Of a stretch of 64,000 bases of DNA, positions 20,691 to 31,512 are shown in pieces. Made by a program: the position numbers and the translations under genes. The DNA is taken from positions 2,513,501 through 2,577,500 of the forward strand of contig CAJHZI010000382.1 in NCBI GenBank assembly GCA_905160935.1, given 5' to 3'. Every line of letters begins with the position of its first letter. The stretch's first letter is position 1. The notes beneath the pieces were generated by a model. The model was given only the letters and a program-made list of their open reading frames with translations. It searched no databases and was not told where the DNA came from. Source of the stretch: Enchytraeus crypticus. Lineage: Eukaryota > Annelida > Clitellata > Enchytraeida > Enchytraeidae.

Positions 20691-20699
20691 TAGCTTTCA

Positions 20700-21780
20700 A
20701 ATAGTATACATTTAAACTAGCATATGAAAAGTTTAATCAATAAATTTGCGAAATCAACTTTAAGAAATTTCAGACATTGTCTCTTTTGCGACATTGCAGT
20801 TGAATTAAATTTAAAAAATTAATATAATTGAATTAAATTATTAAAATAATTACAATAATTATTTGCATCGTCATTTACACTCAGCGCACAACAGAAAGTA
20901 GCGATAGCTCACTGACAACGAGAAGTACTGCGTTAGGTAGGCTACAATTATAGAGGAATAACGAATCAAACCTTTATTTATCAATTAAATGGCAAAATTC
21001 TTTTACAAATGGCGTTATGGATTAACCAGAGAGCTCAACGCTACCAACAATTGAGCTAAAAACCTAAGAGCGGCTTCCGAGACAAAGCAAAATGTCTAAA
21101 GCGAGTTTAGCGTCAGTTTCATAGTTCAACGAGATATCAGTGACTGGAGAGGCCATCAATTCAAATTTAATCTAAATATTGACTTTGTATAATAATGATC
21201 TAATTTAGTAAATGAGATCAGCCTATATTATGTCAAAACTCAAATATATCATCAGTTCAATTGATCATAATTTATCATAACCCCTATACAGCTAGGTTAC
21301 CTTAAAGAACTTCTAATAGCCATACAGTACTCTGAGGCCGACAATGCTAGTAAGACTTCAGTAATGGTAGGCATTTAATCTTTTTAGGCCTGCAGATCAA
21401 ATAATATTACAGTGTTTATAGGTCAATAACAATTTATATTTCTATTTTAGACCTAGCCTAATAGCACATATCTATACACCCTAAAATACCTAATTAATAC
21501 CTAACAAGTAATTACACTCATAGGGAAATATTACACCAACGTCTTATATTTATCGTTCAAACATTTGAATTTATGTAGGGATTTTGCTGCTACAACTTCT
21601 CTGGAAGCTCTTGCCGAAAACGTCTTAAGATACCAATCTACTACGCTATTAATAACTCTATAACTAAAAAGTTTTTATGTATATCTAATCTACTTCTAGG
21701 TTTAATACTTTAGTCTGTATTTATGACCTCTAGTTCAGCTGCTATTAATTAAATGAATCCAATTTTTACAATCAACCTGG
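20700..21780. other. No supported gene
   Basis: AT-rich sequence with a weak D-type fragment (TTTAGCGTCAGTTTCATAGT) near 21108. Some TTAAATT low complexity occurs at 20805-20860. Confidence 0.4.
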
Positions 21781-21784
21781 AGAG

Positions 21785-22106
21785 ACCTGAAAAATGGAGA
21801 GCATTAGCTGCATTTGAAAGGTTACAATGAGGAAGTTCTGAAGAGGGTTGGTACAGATACACAGTTGATAAATGTATTAAGAAATAAGATGAAGAGTTGG
21901 ATAGGACACATTCTAAGGAGAAATTCTTAAGGGCTATTAAGAGAAGTCATAGAAGGTAGAATGGAACTAAAAAGAGGCAGGGTCAGGCCGTGATTAGGTA
22001 TGTTAGATGATTTAAAGACCCACACATATGAGGAAATGAAGAGGAAAGCGGAAGACAGATAAGATTGGAGGCGTTATATACCATGCACCTGCCATTTGGC
22101 AGTGCA

Positions 22107-22144
<38 letters not shown>
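21785..22144 (+). mobile_element. RTE-like LINE family A, 3' fragment with (GA)n tail
   Basis: It covers the C-terminal family A region (EEVL.RVGTD.QLINVLRN-type sequence with indels) and the 3' end CCTGCCATTTGGCAGTGCAT then TAAGA, followed by (GA)n from 22110 to 22144. Confidence 0.85.
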
Positions 22145-22147
<3 letters not shown>

Positions 22148-22371
22148 TTGTGGGGTTGGATGATATCCCGGTGGAACTAGGTGTGAGTGCGGTGGAGTGG
22201 TTGAGGTGTTTTTTTGACAAGATGTTATGTGGACAGAATGAGAGAAGAAGGGATGTTGAGTTGTTGGTATGGGACATAGGGGATTGGAGAAAGTCTATTC
22301 GTATCGCAACCCTGGTTAAACTTGGATTCAAGGGAAGAATATGCTGATGATGATGACGTAGTGGTTAATTA
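22145..22371 (+). mobile_element. LINE reverse transcriptase fragment
   Basis: Directly after the (GA)n tail, a 74-codon open stretch reads LDDIPVELGVSAVEWLRCFF, then [14 protein letters not shown]. 'G.DDIPVE...' is the usual start of the fingers region in BovB/RTE- and jockey-like reverse transcriptases. It is a short 5'- and 3'-truncated copy of a LINE different from A. Confidence 0.5.
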
Positions 22372-23060
22372 ACTCTCTCTCTTAGTGCACTGCCTACTGG
22401 CAGGTCCATGGTATATAACGCCTCCACTCTTCTCTGTCCTCCGCCTTCCTTTTCATTTCCACATATGAGTGGGTCATTAAATTATCTAACATACCTAATC
22501 TCGGCCTGTCCCTGTCTCTTTTTCATTGCATTCTACCTTCTATGGCCTCTTTTAATAGACCTTCCCCCTTAGAATGTGTCCTATCCAACACTTCTTCCTG
22601 TTTCTTAATACATTTATCAACTGTCTATCTGTGCCAACTCTCTCTAGAACTTCATCATTTGTAGCCTTTTGAGTCCAGCTAATCCTCTCCATTCTTCTCC
22701 AAATCCACATTTCCAATGCTTCCAGTTTCCTAATATCTTCCTTCCGTAAGGTCCATGTTTCAGAACCATACAATAGCGTGGTCCAAACCAAAGTTTTCAC
22801 TATCTTTATCTTTGTATCTTCTTCAGACTTTTTGTTAATAGTTCTTTTCTATTATCAAAGGCCGCTTTTGCTTGTGCAATCCTACTGCATATTTCAGTCT
22901 CCCATTTCGCGTCATCAGTTTTAGTATGACCCAAATATTTGAAACTCTTTACCTGTTCCAATTTCGTACCATTTATTGTGATAATAACTTCACCTTTATT
23001 ATTGGACACTTCCATAACCTTCGTCTTTTTTATATTAATCTTCATACAATATTTCAATGG
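22372..23060 (-). mobile_element. RTE-like LINE family A, inverted 3' half
   Basis: On the minus strand it runs from MKINIKKTKVMEVSNNKGEV through LEQVKSFKYLGHTKTDD and LVWTTLLYGSETWTLRKED, then MWIWRRMERISWTQKATN and RNRKKCWIGHILRG. It ends with the 3' end CCTGCCAGTAGGCAGTGCAC then TAAGAGAGAG. It lacks the catalytic FADD segment. One frameshift near 22803 separates two long open stretches, so it is among the better-preserved copies. Confidence 0.88.
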
Positions 23061-23114
23061 TTAATTAAATGGGTTTTATATTTGTGTTGTTTTTATTTTG
23101 TATTGTCTTTGTAG

Positions 23115-23220
23115 AAGGAATCTGACTTATCCAGTAGAGTCTGATGATGCAGCTTATGACGATGACGATAATAATGTTGAGAATTTAAATAAAAACCCTA
23201 AGCAGTGGTACAAGTTTTGA
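23115..23220 (+). CDS. Possible terminal exon of a host gene
   Basis: A pyrimidine-rich acceptor (TATTGTCTTTGTAG, AG at 23113-23114) is followed by 35 codons open to a TGA at 23218-23220. The peptide is RNLTYPVESDDAAYDDDDNN, then VENLNKNPKQWYKF. The Asp/Asn-rich stretch and aromatic end look like a genuine C-terminus, but I do not recognise the protein. I found no partner exon upstream, where a LINE copy now lies. The call rests only on the acceptor, the open frame and the composition. Confidence 0.3.
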
Positions 23221-23471
23221 TTTCTTCATTTGACAAAATAGCAATATTATTTCTTAATTATCTTAAGATGATAGATTTCATTAATTGATTGACCATGCAT
23301 TAATTTCGGTCTTGCATAACAAGCTATTACATATAGCTTGTGGATAGATATGTTTTGTGGATAGAATGAAGAGGATGAAGGCTGGTGGTATTGGAAAAGT
23401 CCAATACCAGATATCTCGGTATTGGATTGGAGTGGTATCGAGCAACAGTAAATAACTCTTAGTATACACTT

Positions 23472-23475
<4 letters not shown>

Positions 23476-23538
<63 letters not shown>
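23476..23538. repeat. (TA)n microsatellite
   Basis: Pure TA array. Confidence 0.97.
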
Positions 23539-23547
<9 letters not shown>

Positions 23548-23769
23548 CTGACTTCTATACATGTATATCATTGTCAGGTCATCATGGTTTTTACAGACAT
23601 TTCTGATGAACGTTGCAATTTAAGTAATTTTTTGGCCCGCTATTTGAGTTCAGTCATGTCATACCACCTAAGCCAATGCCATCCATCCTGTCATCCTTAC
23701 AGCTTGCATCAGCAACATTGGAAGAACAGACTGCTACACCATCTTATAAATTTGTTTTCATGTCATGTT

Positions 23770-23772
23770 TAT

Positions 23773-23840
<68 letters not shown>

Positions 23841-23870
23841 TCTACTGTATATATATACTGTATATATATA

Positions 23871-23924
<54 letters not shown>

Positions 23925-23950
23925 TCATGTATGTATATATATATATATAC
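23770..23950. repeat. (TA)n array with ACTGTATATAT interruptions
   Basis: Two long TA blocks (about 23780-23840 and 23877-23922) are separated by repeated ACTGTATATAT. Its open frames encode only YI repeats. Confidence 0.97.
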
Positions 23951-24074
23951 ATGTCTATAGGATGGTGTTTTTAGGGAATGACGATCCTGCCCAGTAAATG
24001 ATGGTCCAAGCAGAGGAAGGCATAGGGACCCATCTCGTTATACGCAGAATCCCCAATAATAATGGTATATCAAA

Positions 24075-24189
24075 AGGAATATTATAGTTGATTTAAAGAT
24101 TCACTCGTATGTGGACATGAAGGGGAAAACGGAAGATAGAGATGAGTGGAGAAGTTTTTCCCATGGAGCTGCCAGTAGGCAGTGCACTA

Positions 24190-24191
<2 letters not shown>
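24075..24191 (+). mobile_element. RTE-like LINE family A, 3' end fragment
   Basis: It carries GATTTAAAGATTCACTCGTA, AAACGGAAGATAGAGATGAG and CTGCCAGTAGGCAGTGCACT then AAGA, followed by (TA)n. Confidence 0.8.

Positions 24192-24245
<54 letters not shown>
24192..24245. repeat. (TA)n tail array
   Basis: Pure TA directly joined to the family A 3' end. Confidence 0.97.
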
Positions 24246-24247
<2 letters not shown>

Positions 24248-24544
24248 AATTCTAATTAACGTTTTAATTATAACCACTGTTATGTTCTCTGTTGCAGAGG
24301 CCTTGAAGTCAAACTTGCTGACTTGACTGACCAGCAAGAATAATATACTTTATAAATTATATGATAGGTCCATACTCTTTCATGTATAACGATTATATAT
24401 AATACCATGACTGTATGCAGCTGACATCAAATGACTTCAATTGCAGTAAATAACTCCTCGATGTATATATGTAGTGGCACACATGAAAAGAGATGCACAT
24501 ATAATAATCGATGATTATGATGACGATTTATCAATCAATTACAT

Positions 24545-24920
24545 GTAGACTATATCAATCTATCTACCCTCTCGTAGTCTTAGCTCCTCTAGTAAAAACC
24601 TTCTCACTGTAGGAATACCAAACTTTAAATTTGCCATGGGTAGACGCTTATTTACGTTTCTCCTCCGACAATATGGAACTCTCTTCCACAAGATCTTAGA
24701 TATTGTAAGGCAGAGTACTAAATTTTGACCCGCTCGCCTTTGATTTTGGACTTGCAGTTTCGATCTCGCTCTATCTTATGTTCTCTCTATACTCAGTCGT
24801 CATTGTGTGGTGCTTTTCGCCTATATGTGTAGATTCTGCAAGAGACACCCCTGACATTGCCATATGACGAGGAACCGGATGTCAAATTCTTATTGAGTGA
24901 TTGACTGATGATAACGATGA
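24545..24920 (+). mobile_element. Decayed L2/jockey-type LINE 3' fragment
   Basis: Around 24640-24710 one frame reads FVSPPTIWNSLPQDLRYC, the common C-terminal landmark of L2/jockey-type ORF2 proteins, preceded and followed by shifted frames. The 3' part carries a GATGATAACGATGATAAAA-type tail at about 24905-24925. Confidence 0.5.
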
Positions 24921-25087
24921 TAAAAATGCAGAATTGTAATCCAAGCCTACCTCTATTTAGAAGTACTTAAAGAAACTGTTTAAATAATAAATAAGTATAA
25001 GATGGTCATCTAATTAGGCTAAGTTTATTATCCGCGTATATTGATTTTCGCTTAAGCTTAACGACTGTAAATTTGTCTGATAATTTC

Positions 25088-26537
25088 TAGAGATGGGAAT
25101 TTTATGAATTTCAAGAGTTCGGGTTCGGTTCGGTTCGTTGAAAGTGAAAGTTCGGTTCGATTCGGGTTCGGTTAGCAGTTGACAATTTGAGAGTTCGGTT
25201 CGGTTCGTTGAAAATGAAAGTTCGGTTCTAACAAGGGTTCGGGTTTGGTTCGAGTTCGGCTTGCTTCCCAACTCGCAAGAGTTCGATTCGAGTTCAAAAT
25301 GGTTTGGTTTGGATAATGTTGAAATTGTTTATCTCTACTTATAATAATCATGGCTATGACAAACATATTTAAAGTGGTTTATGGTAAATATGCTTAAAAT
25401 TGAATAAGTCATAATGTCTGCCACATTTTTTTCACCTGGGTAAAAATATGACAATGAAAAAAGGAGAGAAGTGATATTTATTCCTGTACATTTCTTAAAA
25501 TATTGTTAGTTGACCAACAAATGATCATAATATAGATATTTAGCTTTATTATTGTATCTGAAATATTTTCAATGATTATAACGAGCAATAGAATACTTCA
25601 TCAATTTTTAAATTTTTATTGTCACTATAGTCCTATATATTAGATACGTTTATAATTAAGTGGAAATGTCTTGGCTAAAATGTGATCCAATATTTCAGAG
25701 ACAAAGCGCAATTTAGTAACATAAAAATGTCTAACAAGGACGATTTGGTAAACACGTGTACTTCCACAGAAAAATGACCATAATATATACCGTTTGCTAT
25801 CAACTGACCAGTAATAAGCTTCATAATTTACCTTAGGGTTTCAAATTTGAAATTCCCAGGTCAATTATGAAGTACGAAAATAGTTATGAAATTATTGCAT
25901 CGCTATGGTGCAAAAATTATTTACTCCAGATAGACTTAACACATATAGAATGTCATATATAATTATTTGTAAATCTGGCTGCAAAAATATTAAGGTAGCA
26001 CACTAAAATTAGAAAAAATTCATAATATGAATTTAAAAAGAACAAATCCACCTAGATTGAGTCAAGCATTTTCAGATTTTTATGGGATACTCTCATCACA
26101 TTTGTCTCATTCATGTTAATTTTCATTCCATATGCAATGCCGTATCATTCAGACTATCCATTATCTTCTGTAGGCCCGTCTCGCTTCTCGCTACCATTCC
26201 TTGTGCTGCTAACATTTTAAAATTTGTGTCGGAACCAGCCTTACCTGAATATACGTTGTTAGATACTGTAAGACTTGTAAATGCAAAAACTAATATATAT
26301 TTGTATTGTTTTTACTATCTTTATTTAATGTCAGGCTGGTGAAGAAGAGAGGAACTCCAAGAGTTTGGTTCAGTTAGGTTTGGACGATGTCTGGGTTCGG
26401 GTTCGATTCGGGATCGGCCAGAGTCTGGGTTCGGGTTTAGTTCGGGTTCGGTCAGAGTCTGGGTTCGAGTTCGGTTCGGTTCGCTCAAAATTCTAGATGT
26501 TAGGGCCGGTTCGGTTTCGGTTCGATTCCTAACTCCA
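25088..26537 (+). mobile_element. Non-autonomous hAT-like element, copy 2
   Basis: It starts TAGAGATGGGAATTTTATGA and is flanked by a perfect 8-bp duplication, ATAATTTC at 25080-25087 and at 26538-26545. The right end has drifted (CCTAACTCCA in place of CCATCTCTA). GTTCGG arrays again sit at both ends (25115-25275 and 26350-26525). The body is collinear with 8928-10357 and most positions agree on inspection. No transposase frame is present. Confidence 0.9.
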
Positions 26538-26989
26538 ATAATTTCTTTATTAGCAACATTATGTCTAGTGTGCGTATGAAAGCTCTCAGCATTCCAACAA
26601 CGGCATACATGCACTGTATGATGGTGCATTAAATATATCCTTCACTTAGGATGTAAAATATTCTTGCTTAATAATTAATGAATGAAGCATATTATGAGGC
26701 CTACATGTTGCAGTAGGCCCTATATTATTTCCTGCTCTAAAACTGGTCGGTAATCCTCTGTATCTATACCTGCTATAGGTCTTGCTATATGTATATAATG
26801 CAATAAACAGTTATGTATATGATGATGAGGGAAAGACCTAAAAAGATAGTTATCAATGCCAAAAGAAAAAAATTAGTCAATTACAATATGAAAATAATGC
26901 ACAGTAGCATAGTTTCTCGTCTTAAGACGTCCGAGGCGAAAATGAAGGGCTTTACCAGGGATGGTAGGCCTACATGGTAGCCAGCTGCG

Positions 26990-27150
26990 ATTTAAAAGGG
27001 CAACCCGTTCGAATCCCGCCGTGATGACCCACAAGGTTACCGTACGGGCCCGCGGTCAATTCCTGCCGGGCCCCATCTGGTTATCTCACTTGGTCCCGAG
27101 TGGGGTACCGGCAGGGTCCCACGTACGTGGGCCCTAGGTACTTTTGTTAG
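26990..27150. other. GC-rich block with a B-box-like motif
   Basis: CGTTCGAATCCCGCC near 27007 matches the pol III B box, and TGGTAGCCAGCTGCG just upstream could be an A box. The following 120 bp are unusually GC-rich (ACGGGCCCGCGG, GTCCCACGTACGTGGGCC). It is probably a SINE fragment; no cloverleaf is evident. Confidence 0.35.
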
Positions 27151-27174
27151 CTGGGTAATCATGTCTTTGTAAGC

Positions 27175-27770
27175 TTCATTGACTTTTTAAAGCATCTGAT
27201 TCAGTTAATTAGGCCTACTGATTTTCAGTGAGTTATTAGACAGTAAACCCTCAGCTCAGCTGAATGCTTTTTAGTAACGCATGCTATTGCGTTTTGGTAA
27301 TGCTATCAAAGCTCTGTTATAAAATGGCAATCTGCAATTTCTAGTAGTTTTCAGATTTCTAATGGCGCGCGGCAGGGTGGTGTTTTGTCTCCTTTTCTGT
27401 TTTGCTTTTATGCTCGTAGAATGCTACACAAAGTTATACACAGTCTGGTATAGGCTGATGTTTCTAAACAGATTCATTGACGTATTTGCAGATTAGCCTA
27501 TATGGTATATGGTTTGGTTAGCGCCTTAATTCTTGCAATGGCGTGCTCAACAAGAATTTTTATATGTGCTATATTTTGCTACTAGGGAAATCAACATGAT
27601 CGCTATGCAACACTAAAAAACTGTTTGTATGTTATTTAATCCGCTTCTCAATGTAAATCGTTTTGTGTTAACTTTCTGAAGTTTGTTCTTGATGGCCATC
27701 AGCTTTCATTTTTATCTAGCTTTAGGTCATTAGGTTTTTAGGTTTTATAGCCTAGTATATCTCGATCATA
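27175..27770 (+). mobile_element. Decayed LINE reverse transcriptase
   Basis: Scattered across frames are FIDF..KASDSVN (RT motif with the first catalytic Asp), WQSAISSSFQISNGARQGGV then LSPFLFCFYAR (RQGG motif), KTVCMLFNPLLN and FKFVLDGHQLSFLSSFRSLG. Their order matches a CR1/Kiri/Crack-type reverse transcriptase, with the YADD segment lost and at least two frameshifts. Confidence 0.6.
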
Positions 27771-27959
27771 TCATACTGTTGGGTTCTCCAATCCTCTCTC
27801 CGTTATAGGAATTCAGATATGGGGGTCGTGGGTTCGATTTTTCCAACTCTTCATGCTTCGGAGGTATTAACCTAGAGAATGCAAGGATCTCTTGCTCATA
27901 TAGCCAATTAGAGGCTAAATCAATGAGACTGGAGCTGCTATGAACAGAACTCATGCTTA

Positions 27960-28730
27960 TTCGTTCAATGTATGATAATTTATAGCATATGTGTATTATT
28001 TGTGATTATTTCTTTAATTCTATCTAAATTAGAATATCGACACAAAAACTAGTAGTTTATTATTTTAAACGATTTATTGTTAACAAGAACACGATAACAA
28101 TATAACGAATTAAAACATTAAACATAAAGATAGAATAGAATATTAAACGAATACTACGCAACAATTATAAAATGCTAAAAAAGGCGATAAATATAAAGTC
28201 AATCTCCTTCTAATCAGTTAGCTAAATGTCTGTATTTGAAATTAAAATACGAGATAGAAATTGGGAAACGAGTTATTGGCTTCAAGGCACTCCTCGCTTA
28301 TATGATTTGATACTTTTCCCCTTTTCTTCTTTATTATGACTGTTAAAAACGTACCTTAAACAATACAATAAAAATACTTTTAGCGAGCATAACATACGAA
28401 ATTTAAATACTCCATAACAGTACAGCGTAAAAGCAAAATTCCACGAAACACAATACAAAGATAAAAATCTTTGCTTCAATCTCTCGATATACGTTTAGCG
28501 AGCCCAAAAATACAATGAAATGCTCAATGATAATCTAATGCTTTATAATAAACGATGCAAATATTCTACAACACAATTATGCAATTCAATCAATGACCAT
28601 AAATGTTAAATATCAATTTCTCAATCTCTCTAAACTGCTAATTTATCTTAACTAAGGAATTGTATAATCAATATAAGGCCATAGTTTATAAGTCAAATAA
28701 ATTTTGTCTTACAGTTCCTCTATGCCGTTG
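27960..28730. other. No supported gene
   Basis: Very AT-rich sequence with short chance frames. It may be the 3' part or LTR of the element that carries the protease at 29118-29588, but I could not find a matching second LTR. Confidence 0.35.
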
Positions 28731-28739
28731 TTAGATAAT

Positions 28740-28935
28740 ACTTACCGTTCCATTTCCTCTGTTTGCCAATTTTGTGGACTTAATTCGTCTGACGCGTGTC
28801 ATTGAAGCCTGGTTATTCACACCTCTATTCATTTCGTCTCTGAAGTCGTTAACTCTCTGGTTAGCAGGTTCATCTCGTCTTCTCACCGATTTAATCTTTG
28901 AGTGTCCCCTTTGAATCGATCACTCTGCGTGCAGT
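28740..28935 (-). other. Open coding-like stretch downstream of the retropepsin
   Basis: On the minus strand about 60 codons stay open and read a basic, polar peptide (KIKSVRRRDEPANQRVNDFR, then DEMNRGVNNQASMTRVRRIK). The stretch runs into a donor-like ACG/GTAAGT near 28742. It lies 180 bp beyond the retropepsin stop and is likely part of the same LTR element, in a region I cannot name. Confidence 0.3.
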
Positions 28936-29117
28936 AATCATTTTTCTGCAATCACTCTGCTCATTAGCTGTAACTCTTCCACGATTAAAATATGTTGAGT
29001 GTTGATTAATACTGATACAGATACCCTTCCCATAGTTAAAATGCTCTCGGTTCTTAAAATTTTCGCAGGAAAACTCACCGCTTTCTTCATTAGTTTGAGG
29101 CCTTCCTGTTTAATCAT

Positions 29118-29588
29118 TTAAGCTTTATCCATTGATCGTGGAGGTCCTCCTTTAATTATAGATTCGTATGCACGCTTACAGATTATTGTAGTATTTCTGT
29201 GGTGCTTTTCTGATTTTTCATGCTGAAGAATGATTCTAACTTCATGGATTGTGATTTTTCCTTTAGAAATATTCCAGTTCGCTCCGTTGTCAATTAGGAA
29301 TTTGATCCCAAGGACAGGTTCCTTGACGTCATGTGAAACTAGTGCATTGATTGGCAGCCTAAGTCGTCCAATTTTCAAGATAACATTGACTTTTCCCACG
29401 ATTTCAATGTTCGTGTTATTCGCTGCCTTCAGTTCTTTATTTGATGGCACAATCCACTTTTTGTTTATGCAGTGTAAGGGGATAATATTTTCTTCTGATC
29501 CTGTGTCAATTAAAAAGTCGAATTTTCTTTTGCCGATACCTGCGCGTATATAGGTTGGATACGTATCATTTTCCTTTTGCATTCTCAA
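29118..29588 (-). CDS. Retropepsin-like aspartic protease of an LTR retrotransposon (fragment)
   Basis: An uninterrupted 156-codon frame. The active site DTGSEENIIP lies near residues 28-37, where D[ST]G is the catalytic aspartate signature of single-lobed retropepsins, which work as dimers and cut the Gag-Pol polyprotein. A hydrophobic-Gly segment, EPVLGIKFLIDNGANW, fits the usual C-terminal flap and Gly-containing strand. The spacing fits Ty3/gypsy-type elements better than Ty1/copia. No reverse transcriptase, RNase H or integrase follows on the minus strand, and upstream sequence is cut at 29824-30095 by an unrelated repeat. The protease is therefore a stranded fragment that has nevertheless kept its frame. 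Confidence 0.7.
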   Translation of the reverse strand: MRMQKENDTYPTYIRAGIGKRKFDFLIDTGSEENIIPLHCINKKWIVPSNKELKAANNTNIEIVGKVNVILKIGRLRLPINALVSHDVKEPVLGIKFLIDNGANWNISKGKITIHEVRIILQHEKSEKHHRNTTIICKRAYESIIKGGPPRSMDKA

Positions 29589-29823
29589 TTAAATAATATT
29601 TGTCGCCTCTTTAGACAATCCTACAGTGTCTATGCGACTAAAGTTCCTTCCCCCGCTTTGCGTCTTCAGTCCACTTCTGCATTGACTCTGGCGTTTAGTC
29701 ACGCCTGAATGGTCACTTAAATCTGCATGTTGTGTTGAATAGTTACTTCTGTGTTTGCTTTTCTTATTATTCTTCGACGAATGTCCAGTTTGATTGCTAA
29801 TCTGTGGACGTTAGTAGTTATAA

Positions 29824-30095
29824 CAAGGCCGGTACATCCTTAATCTGACCCCGTCCCTAAAGTACATTATGGGTCACGAGGTGTCCCAGATAATCTAGGC
29901 TAATCCGCCCACAGTTTTAAGGCTAAGAGCTTGAGGTACTAATTAGTCCGAAGTAATGGAGCACTCAATTAATACGTCTTGTGAGCACTTAGCACTAATT
30001 AGCCCGAAGAATCACCTCGCTAATTAAGTCATGTGAGCCGTGAAAAAAGTATAACATCTCTTAAATTTAAAATTTTCTAATGTATCTGCCCAATC
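29824..30095 (-). repeat. 272-bp repeat H, copy 1
   Basis: This is the exact-length inverted partner of 39263-39534; I count about nine mismatches. Landmarks, plus-strand reading, are CAAGGCCGGTACATCC, CCCCGTCCCTAAAGTACATT and GTATCTGCCCAATC. No inverted ends, tail or ORF are evident. Confidence 0.88.
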
Positions 30096-30188
30096 TTATA
30101 TTTCTGCATTATATGCAAAACAAGCATATGAAAATCGCAAAACAGTGTATCGCAAATAAGTGTAGATGTCAATTTCAACGAAGACAAG

Positions 30189-30243
30189 CGTGGGGCAGCG
30201 GCGTGGGGGCAGCGGCGTGGGGCAGCGGCGACGAGCAGCGCGG
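30189..30243. repeat. GC-rich minisatellite
   Basis: Three units of about 14-16 bp (GTGGGGCAGCGGC with small changes) lie in otherwise AT-rich sequence and end GACGAGCAGCGCGG. Confidence 0.8.
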
Positions 30244-30461
30244 AAATTACGACCGGTCTATGTACAATATGAGATAAAATAAAATTTTCATCACGCAAGT
30301 GTTGAAACTAACAGCACGGTCTACTTCATTAAAAGTACATAACCGATTGTGAAATACTCTTTTGACGTGTGAAATTTGCTCATACAATTCTAACATACAT
30401 CTAAACTTTTTTATATATAAAGGGACTAGAGTACAGTTGTATAGTATTTTATTTATCTGCA

Positions 30462-30530
30462 CTTGGCAGATTTATACAGTTTTATCTCTTTAACATGGCA
30501 GCTTTATAACTGCTAAAATGTTGAATAATT
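30462..30530. repeat. Direct duplication partner of 31583-31650
   Basis: TGGCAGATTTAT.CAGT, CTCTTTAACA.GGCA and CTTTATAACTGCTAAAA are shared in the same order with 31583-31650, 1.1 kb away. Confidence 0.6.
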
Positions 30531-30561
30531 AAAAACCAGATATTACTAATTAGCCCGAATA

Positions 30562-30605
30562 TCAGTAAAGAAATTATCCTCACTATGTACGTCCTCAATT
30601 ATACT
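30562..30605 (-). pseudogene. Possible second piggyBac transposase scrap
   Basis: On the minus strand it reads EDVHSEDNFFTDIR. The plus-strand 20-mer GAATATCAGTAAAGAAATTA differs by one base from the transposase at about 18328-18347. It is very short and could be coincidental. Confidence 0.25.
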
Positions 30606-30609
30606 TATA

Positions 30610-31467
30610 TGATTAGAGTACTAACTAATGTAGCTTTAATGGGCTGTCAAGGTCAAGAACTACCAGCGGTAAGGTACATCATATAGCCTAATTGTTTCTA
30701 GGCGTGCTTTGTCGTCAACTTGTTCAAAGAACATCACCTGAATACTAAGGCCACACAAACAAGTTCTCGCAGCACTCTAGACACCATCTGCAGCGGATCG
30801 GCTCCTCAAATATGATTCGAGGTGGTATCATAATTGTGGTGCTGTTGTGGTTCTTAATTCACACTTTCAAAGTGCTAGCAATTCCTTCATTATCTTGTAA
30901 CATCGCAAGTCTGACGCGTAAAGCATTCAAACATCAATATACGAATAGCCATAGAGCTTCAGCGATAAATTAAAATTATGTAACTTATTTGCTCAAATTT
31001 TCTATAAAGTATACAGTATGAGTTAACATTCCACAAAACATTCGCTCGTGCTAAAGTTTCTCAGAGTAAATTCTACATCTATATTTTCAAGCACATTGAC
31101 AAATTAAAGTTCCTATTATTAACTCTGTCTCCTATTGTACATCGTGAAATCTTAATTCTTAATTCATTGGTGTCATCATTTAATTGATCAGTTTTGATGA
31201 TATAGATCTTAGCATCTTTACAAAGTCATGATTTAAACAAATAAATTCTCTCGCAATATTCCACTTTAAAAATAAGTTCTAAGTAATAAATTTGCAGTCT
31301 GTTTTCGCACTCTAGGAAACGGTAAAATAATTATAGCGTTCCGTACTTTAAAATAGTTTTTCCTCTCGTCATACATCTGGTTTACTATTGCTATATTCTT
31401 GCATTAGTTGTCTCACGTGCGGTTAACGACCGTGCTATTCTTCAGCTCTCATCGCAAAATATACACT

Positions 31468-31512
<45 letters not shown>

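Noticed and set aside
22107-22144. CRISPR-like or satellite arrays among the short repeats
   Set aside because: All are simple GA, TA or CA microsatellites or LINE tails; no regularly spaced repeats with unique spacers occur in the window.
23584-23997. A 137-codon open frame and similar ones at 5102-5383, 6374-6628, 18848-19099 and 47930-48259
   Set aside because: They are mostly YI/IY repeats translated from (TA)n, with no domain or codon signal outside the array.
24297-24342. Possible terminal exon GLEVKLADLTDQQE after a TGTTGCAG acceptor, faintly like the FEVSLADL segment of ribosomal protein S3A
   Set aside because: Only 14 codons, with no neighbouring exon and a resemblance of six or seven residues; chance cannot be excluded.
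26995-27150. tRNA gene suggested by GTTCGAATCCC
   Set aside because: No acceptor stem or cloverleaf could be folded around the B box; a SINE fragment is more likely.
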